Source: Hamadaea flava (GTDB lineage: Bacteria > Actinomycetota > Actinomycetes > Mycobacteriales > Micromonosporaceae). Taken from it: DNA of 64,000 nucleotides. Both the position numbers and the translations under genes were made by a program. Positions 60,150-64,000 of this stretch are shown here, one piece after another; position 1 is the stretch's first letter; every line of letters starts with the position of its first letter. The stretch spans positions 2,852,001 to 2,916,000 of the forward strand of contig NZ_JAMZDZ010000001.1 of NCBI RefSeq assembly GCF_024172085.1. The letters are read 5' to 3'. Under the pieces are notes generated by a model, which saw only the letters and a program-made list of their open reading frames with translations, was not told the DNA's origin and did no database searches.

Positions 60150-61778
60150 ATGACTGAAGTTTCCAGACGCACGATGCTGCGCGGCGTGGTGAGCGCCGCG
60201 ATCGCAGGCACGATCGGCACCGGCGCGCTCGCCGCGTGCAGCACGGACGGGACGGCCACCGGCGGCGCGGCCAACGCCGCGGTCAAGCTGCCCACCCTCG
60301 TCCCCTACACCGGCGTACCCGCCGACCTCCCGCAGACGGCGGAAGGGGCGCGGCCCGCGTACTTCGCGTACCCCGCCAACCCGCCCAAGTTCACCACCGA
60401 GGCGCCCGCCCGCGGCGGAACCATCCAGGCGCTGTGCACGATGAACACCCCGCCGGTCCCGGTGGACAGCAACAAGTACTGGCAGAACCTCAACCAGCGG
60501 CTCGGCGCCGAGCTGAAGATCAACGGCGCGCCCACCCTGGACTACGTCAACAAGTTCCAGACCGTCATGGCCGGCGGCGACCTGCCCGACACCATGGAGA
60601 TCCGGACCAACACCCCGCAGCTGCCCGGCCTGCTCGCGGCGAAGTTCCAGGACCTGACCGAGTACCTCAGCGGCGACGCGGTCAAGAACTACCCGGCGCT
60701 GGCCAACATCCCCACCGAGAGCTGGCAGAGCACCGTCTACAACGGCGGCATCTACGGTGTGCCGCTGCACAATCCGCCCATCAAGGTCATGACCTACGCC
60801 CGCCAGGACCTGATCGAGGGCATGGGGCTGTCCCTGAACGTCACCAGCGGTCAGGAGTTCGTCGAGCTGTGCAAGCAGCTGGCCAACCCCCGGGCCAACC
60901 AGTGGGCCACCTGCTCGATGCCCTCGGCGGTCACCTTCGTCAACCAGATGCTCGGCGTCCCCAACGGCTGGGCCAACGAGGGCGGCACGTTCACCAAGGA
61001 CTACGAGTCGGCCGAGTACAAGAAGGCCCTGGACGTGGTCGCCGGGATGTGGAAGGCCGGGCTGTTCCACCCGGACTCGTTCTCCGCCACCAGCGCGCAG
61101 AAGATCAGCTGGATCACCTCCGGCACGGTCAAGCTGCTGGTCGGCGTCTCCACCTGGTCCAACGTCGCCGTGTCGGTACGCAACACGGTGCCCACCGGCA
61201 AGATCGCCCCGATCCAGCCGCCCAAGTTCGACGGCGGCGGCCCGGCCAAGACCTACCTCGGCCCGGCCATCTTCTCCATCACCGGGCTGAAGAAGGGCTC
61301 CAAGGCGCGCATCGAAGAGGTCCTGCGGGTCCTCAACTGGCTGCAGGCGCCGTGGGGCACCGACGAGCACCGGACCCGGCTCTACGGCCTGCCGGACTGG
61401 GACTTCACGCTCAAGGGCACCGACCCCATCACCACGGCGACCGGCAAGTCCGAGGTGACCGTGCCGACGCTGTACATCGGCGCCTGCCCGGTCGTGCACT
61501 ACGCCCCCGGCTTCCCGGACATCACCAAGACCGAGTACGAGGGCGAGCAGGCCGGCCTGTCCAACGCCGTCGCGTGGCCGCTGGCCGGGCTCTACTCGGC
61601 GACCGACCAGAGCCAGGGCGCGGTGCTGGACAAGAAGATGCTCGACCTACAGGCCGACATCATCACCGGGCGCAAGCCGCTGTCCGACTGGGACGAGGGC
61701 GTGTCCACCTGGAAGAAGACCTACGGCGACAAGATCCGCGGCGAGTACGCCGACGCATGGCAGAAGTCCGGCAAGTGA
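60150..61778 (+). CDS. Large ABC importer solute-binding lipoprotein (LplA/YtcQ-like)
   Basis: 542 residues from ATG 60150 (GGGAG upstream). Tat signal EVSRRTMLRGVVSAA leads to lipobox LAAC with Cys30. The long form (over 500 residues, with DYVNKFQTVMAGGDLPDTME and NGGIYGVPLHNPPI) fits the LplA/YtcQ group of CUT1 oligosaccharide-binding proteins. No permeases are seen inside the window; they may lie beyond its right edge. Confidence 0.85.
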   Translation: MTEVSRRTMLRGVVSAAIAGTIGTGALAACSTDGTATGGAANAAVKLPTLVPYTGVPADLPQTAEGARPAYFAYPANPPKFTTEAPARGGTIQALCTMNTPPVPVDSNKYWQNLNQRLGAELKINGAPTLDYVNKFQTVMAGGDLPDTMEIRTNTPQLPGLLAAKFQDLTEYLSGDAVKNYPALANIPTESWQSTVYNGGIYGVPLHNPPIKVMTYARQDLIEGMGLSLNVTSGQEFVELCKQLANPRANQWATCSMPSAVTFVNQMLGVPNGWANEGGTFTKDYESAEYKKALDVVAGMWKAGLFHPDSFSATSAQKISWITSGTVKLLVGVSTWSNVAVSVRNTVPTGKIAPIQPPKFDGGGPAKTYLGPAIFSITGLKKGSKARIEEVLRVLNWLQAPWGTDEHRTRLYGLPDWDFTLKGTDPITTATGKSEVTVPTLYIGACPVVHYAPGFPDITKTEYEGEQAGLSNAVAWPLAGLYSATDQSQGAVLDKKMLDLQADIITGRKPLSDWDEGVSTWKKTYGDKIRGEYADAWQKSGK

Positions 61779-61806
61779 TCCCGCAAGTGATCCCCAGGAG
61801 GTCGTT

Positions 61807-63033
61807 GTGAAGCGCAGAAACTTCATCAGTGTCGCGGCGCTCGCCGCCGCGGCCCTCGCCTCGACCGGCGTCGCCTCGGCAGCACAGGCCGCGCCCAAGA
61901 AGAAGCTGACCGCGTCGACCGTGTTGAACCTGCCGCAGGGCGCGGAGACCGGCATCTCCCGAGCGCAGATCTTCGACTCGCTCGTGCCCGACCCGTCGGT
62001 GTACGCCGGCAAGAACGTCGCGTACATCTGGGGCTCCGGCTCGCCGACCCCGCCCGCCGGCACCGTGAGCAGCCGATACTTGCCGCTCGTCCGCGATTTC
62101 GGCTGGACGGTACGCCCGCTGACCTGGTGGCAGGCCAACCACCCGGACTGGGTGCTGTACCTCGCCGACGGAGTCACGCCGGCGTACCTGGGCACGGGCA
62201 AGTCGGTGCCGCTGGACATGGACAACCCGCTGGTACGCGAGTGGTACTGGGACAACCAGATCCAGCCCGCCATCGACCAGGGCTACACCCTCATCGCCCT
62301 GGACAACGTGGTGCCGTGGAACTGGCTGCACGCCAAGGGCCGCTACGACGCCACCGGCGCCTGGGTCGACATGTACACGGGCGACCTCGACGATCCGGCG
62401 TACACGACGACCGTGCTCAACTGGCTGGAATACCTGGTGAACCGCCTGCACTCGGTGGGCGTCGCCGCGGCCGGCAACGTGAGCCCGCTCGGCGTCAACC
62501 CCTACGAGCGCACCGCCTCGGCCGCTGCCGTCAACCTGGTGGACCTGTGGCTGCACGAGGGCGGCTTCACCCGCTCCCGGGACGCCAACATCGCCGACGA
62601 CGAGTGGTCGCAGACCTTCCAGCTGTACCGCAGCGTGGTCAAGACCAAGCCTGTCGTGGACATCAGCATGACCACGACCCCGCATCTCGCCGACGCCGAC
62701 CAGAAGCAGGTCGACTGGATCATCGCGAACTACTTCCTGGTCCGCGAGCGGGACACGCTGCTGACGCTGGCCGGCCGGAACGAGTACGGCATGTTCCTGG
62801 ACCGCTCCGAGCTGTACCTGAACATCGGCAAGGCCATGTGCGACCCCCAGCTGACCGCGTCAGGTGCCTGGACGCGCAATTACCAGCAGGGCCTCGTCCT
62901 GGTCAATCCGTCGTCCACGCTCACGGCCACCGTGACGCTCCCGACAGGCAACTGGGTCGACACCCACGGCAACCCGTACACCGGCACCATCACCCTGCCC
63001 ACCATCTCTGGTGCCGTCCTGACCAGGGTATAG
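61807..63033 (+). CDS. Secreted GHL15-like putative glycoside hydrolase
   Basis: 408 residues from GTG 61807 (AGGAGG upstream). A Tat-type signal KRRNFISVAALAAAALAS with cleavage near AQA-AP. The TIM-barrel-like core has HPDWVLYLADG, VPLDMDNPLVREWYW and LIALDNVVPWNW, the layout of the hypothetical glycosyl hydrolase family 15 (GHL15) group with acidic residues at strand ends. A small beta domain ends the protein (VTLPTGNWVDTHGNPYTG). Substrate unknown; follows the binding protein by 28 bases. Confidence 0.65.
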   Translation: MKRRNFISVAALAAAALASTGVASAAQAAPKKKLTASTVLNLPQGAETGISRAQIFDSLVPDPSVYAGKNVAYIWGSGSPTPPAGTVSSRYLPLVRDFGWTVRPLTWWQANHPDWVLYLADGVTPAYLGTGKSVPLDMDNPLVREWYWDNQIQPAIDQGYTLIALDNVVPWNWLHAKGRYDATGAWVDMYTGDLDDPAYTTTVLNWLEYLVNRLHSVGVAAAGNVSPLGVNPYERTASAAAVNLVDLWLHEGGFTRSRDANIADDEWSQTFQLYRSVVKTKPVVDISMTTTPHLADADQKQVDWIIANYFLVRERDTLLTLAGRNEYGMFLDRSELYLNIGKAMCDPQLTASGAWTRNYQQGLVLVNPSSTLTATVTLPTGNWVDTHGNPYTGTITLPTISGAVLTRV

Positions 63034-63045
63034 AAAGATCCACTA

Positions 63046-63077
63046 GGTGGGGCGGCGCCCTTCCCGGCCGCCCCACC
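63046..63077 (+). terminator. Hairpin between GHL15-like and GH20 genes
   Basis: An 11-bp stem (GGTGGGGCGGC at 63046-63056 with 63067-63077) and 10-base loop follow the GHL15 stop by 12 bases. With the next ribosome site only a few bases on, it may act as a partial terminator or mRNA-stabilising hairpin within an operon. Confidence 0.65.
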
Positions 63078-63098
63078 ACCCCCACGGAAGGCACCCCC

Positions 63099-64000
63099 AT
63101 GCTCCACGTCGAGGCGGATCCACCGGCCGAGCTGTCCGGCGGGCTGCGCGACCTCGTCCAGGCGTTCCCCCACCGGATGCGTACCGCCGGACCCGGCGAG
63201 CCGGCCGTCCGGTTCACTCCGGACCCGGACCTCGTCCGCGGTTACGCGACCACCGCCGAGGGCGCCGGCTGGCACATCCGCTACGACCGCCCGTGCGATG
63301 CGTACCGCGCCCTGGGCACGCTGGCCGGCGGCAACCCCCACCAAGCCGGCACCCAGTTCGAGTCCCTGGGGGTCATGCTCGACGTCTCCCGCAACGCCGT
63401 GCTGCGCCCGGCCACGATCTTCGAATTGCTCTGCCGGTACGCGCTGATGGGCGTCAACCAGCTCTGGCTCTACCTGGAGGACACCTACTCGGTCCCGGAC
63501 GAGCCGATGATCGGGTACGCACGCGGCCGCTACACCGCCGACGAGCTGCGCGCGATCGACGACGCGGCCGACCGCCTCGGCATCGAGGTGATCCCCTGCG
63601 TGCAGACCCTCGGCCACCTGGAGCAGTTGCTGCAGTGGCCGCAATACTTCGCGCTGCGCGACACCGACCGGGTGATCGTGGCCGGCGCCGACGACACGTA
63701 CGCCTTGATCGGCCGGATGCTCGACGCCGCCACCAGCCCCCTGCGCAGCAACCGAATCCACATCGGACTCGACGAGGCGCACGGCGTGGGCACCGGCGGC
63801 TATCGAAGCCGCTTCGGCGACCGACCCCCGTTCGAGATCCTGAGCGAGCACCTCGCCAAGGTCAGCGCGATGTGCGCCCAGCGCGGGCTGAGCCCGATGA
63901 TCTGGAGCGACATGTACTTCCGGCTCGGCTCGGCGACCGGCGACTACTACGACCCGGCCACCGAGATCCCGGCCTGGGTCACCGACGCGATGCCGCCCGG
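63099..64000 (+). CDS. GH20-family beta-N-acetylhexosaminidase (cut by window edge)
   Basis: An open frame from ATG 63099 (GGAAGG upstream) runs off the window after 300 codons. FESLGVMLDVSRNAVLRP opens the catalytic barrel, LMGVNQLWLYLEDTYSV and VIPCVQTLGHLEQLLQW follow, and the Asp225-Glu226 pair in HIGLDEAHG is the GH20 catalytic dyad that uses substrate-assisted hydrolysis. No signal peptide, so it would trim imported amino-sugar oligosaccharides for NagA and NagB after phosphorylation. Confidence 0.85.
   Translation, partial: MLHVEADPPAELSGGLRDLVQAFPHRMRTAGPGEPAVRFTPDPDLVRGYATTAEGAGWHIRYDRPCDAYRALGTLAGGNPHQAGTQFESLGVMLDVSRNAVLRPATIFELLCRYALMGVNQLWLYLEDTYSVPDEPMIGYARGRYTADELRAIDDAADRLGIEVIPCVQTLGHLEQLLQWPQYFALRDTDRVIVAGADDTYALIGRMLDAATSPLRSNRIHIGLDEAHGVGTGGYRSRFGDRPPFEILSEHLAKVSAMCAQRGLSPMIWSDMYFRLGSATGDYYDPATEIPAWVTDAMPP

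Overview
High-GC (about 70%) actinobacterial chromosome. The frequent gtacgc/gcgtac words, GTG/TTG starts, Tat lipoproteins, CUT1 sugar importers with no local ATPase, mycothiol-type enzymes and a 24-residue bL37 gene suggest a Micromonosporaceae relative. This placement is inferred from style; no marker phylogeny was possible. No prophage, insertion sequence, CRISPR array, canonical tRNA or rRNA was seen.

Layout. 1-5.5 kb: end of a Tat-exported protein, a response regulator with only the tail of its kinase left, a secreted repeat protein, and an ugp-like ABC importer. 5.5-10.9 kb: XRE regulator/SDR pair, GrpB, S51 peptidase, wreckage of a GntR-ABC operon, DEAD-box helicase. 11-16 kb: MacB/FtsX-type exporter divergent from a NarL-type two-component system. 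15.9-19.6 kb: LysR regulator divergent from a translationally coupled PhzF / ornithine-cyclodeaminase-like / ABM-MDMPI fusion operon. 19.6-23.7 kb: an unexplained two-gene unit, a duplicated beta-helix protein and an all-helical partner. 24-26.4 kb: homocysteine methyltransferase, LLM oxidoreductase and gene fragments. 26.5-30.1 kb: an unknown gene and clpC, which share a structured leader. 30.2-36.2 kb: ECF sigma/anti-sigma, ABC-2-like exporter and a secreted S1 protease. 36.3-38.3 kb: bL37 gene and a Ro60 (Rsr) gene preceded by two Y RNA-like elements, one carrying a circularly permuted tRNA-like module.

38.3-52.4 kb is a polysaccharide-utilisation locus. It has a secreted GH141-like beta-helix enzyme, a CUT1 importer, cytosolic GH29 fucosidase, heparinase-II/III-like enzyme and six-hairpin enzyme, then aldo-keto reductase, COG3618 lactonase and RraA-like aldolase. 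This fits oxidative catabolism of fucose or a related sugar. A GntR/FCD repressor lies inside it, and TATCGAT-type palindromes sit at its promoters.

52.4-64 kb is a second sugar locus built around NagA/NagB, a Gfo/Idh/MocA oxidoreductase, a two-lobed alpha/beta hydrolase, a solute-binding lipoprotein, a GHL15-like protein and a GH20 hexosaminidase cut by the window edge. A LacI repressor is encoded within it, and at least six TGCAAnCGnTTGCA-type operators mark its promoters, so it reads as one amino-sugar regulon.

Recurring theme: several short scars of decayed signalling and transport genes (kinase tail, GntR-ABC remnant, LuxR tail, frameshifted small gene) lie between intact genes.
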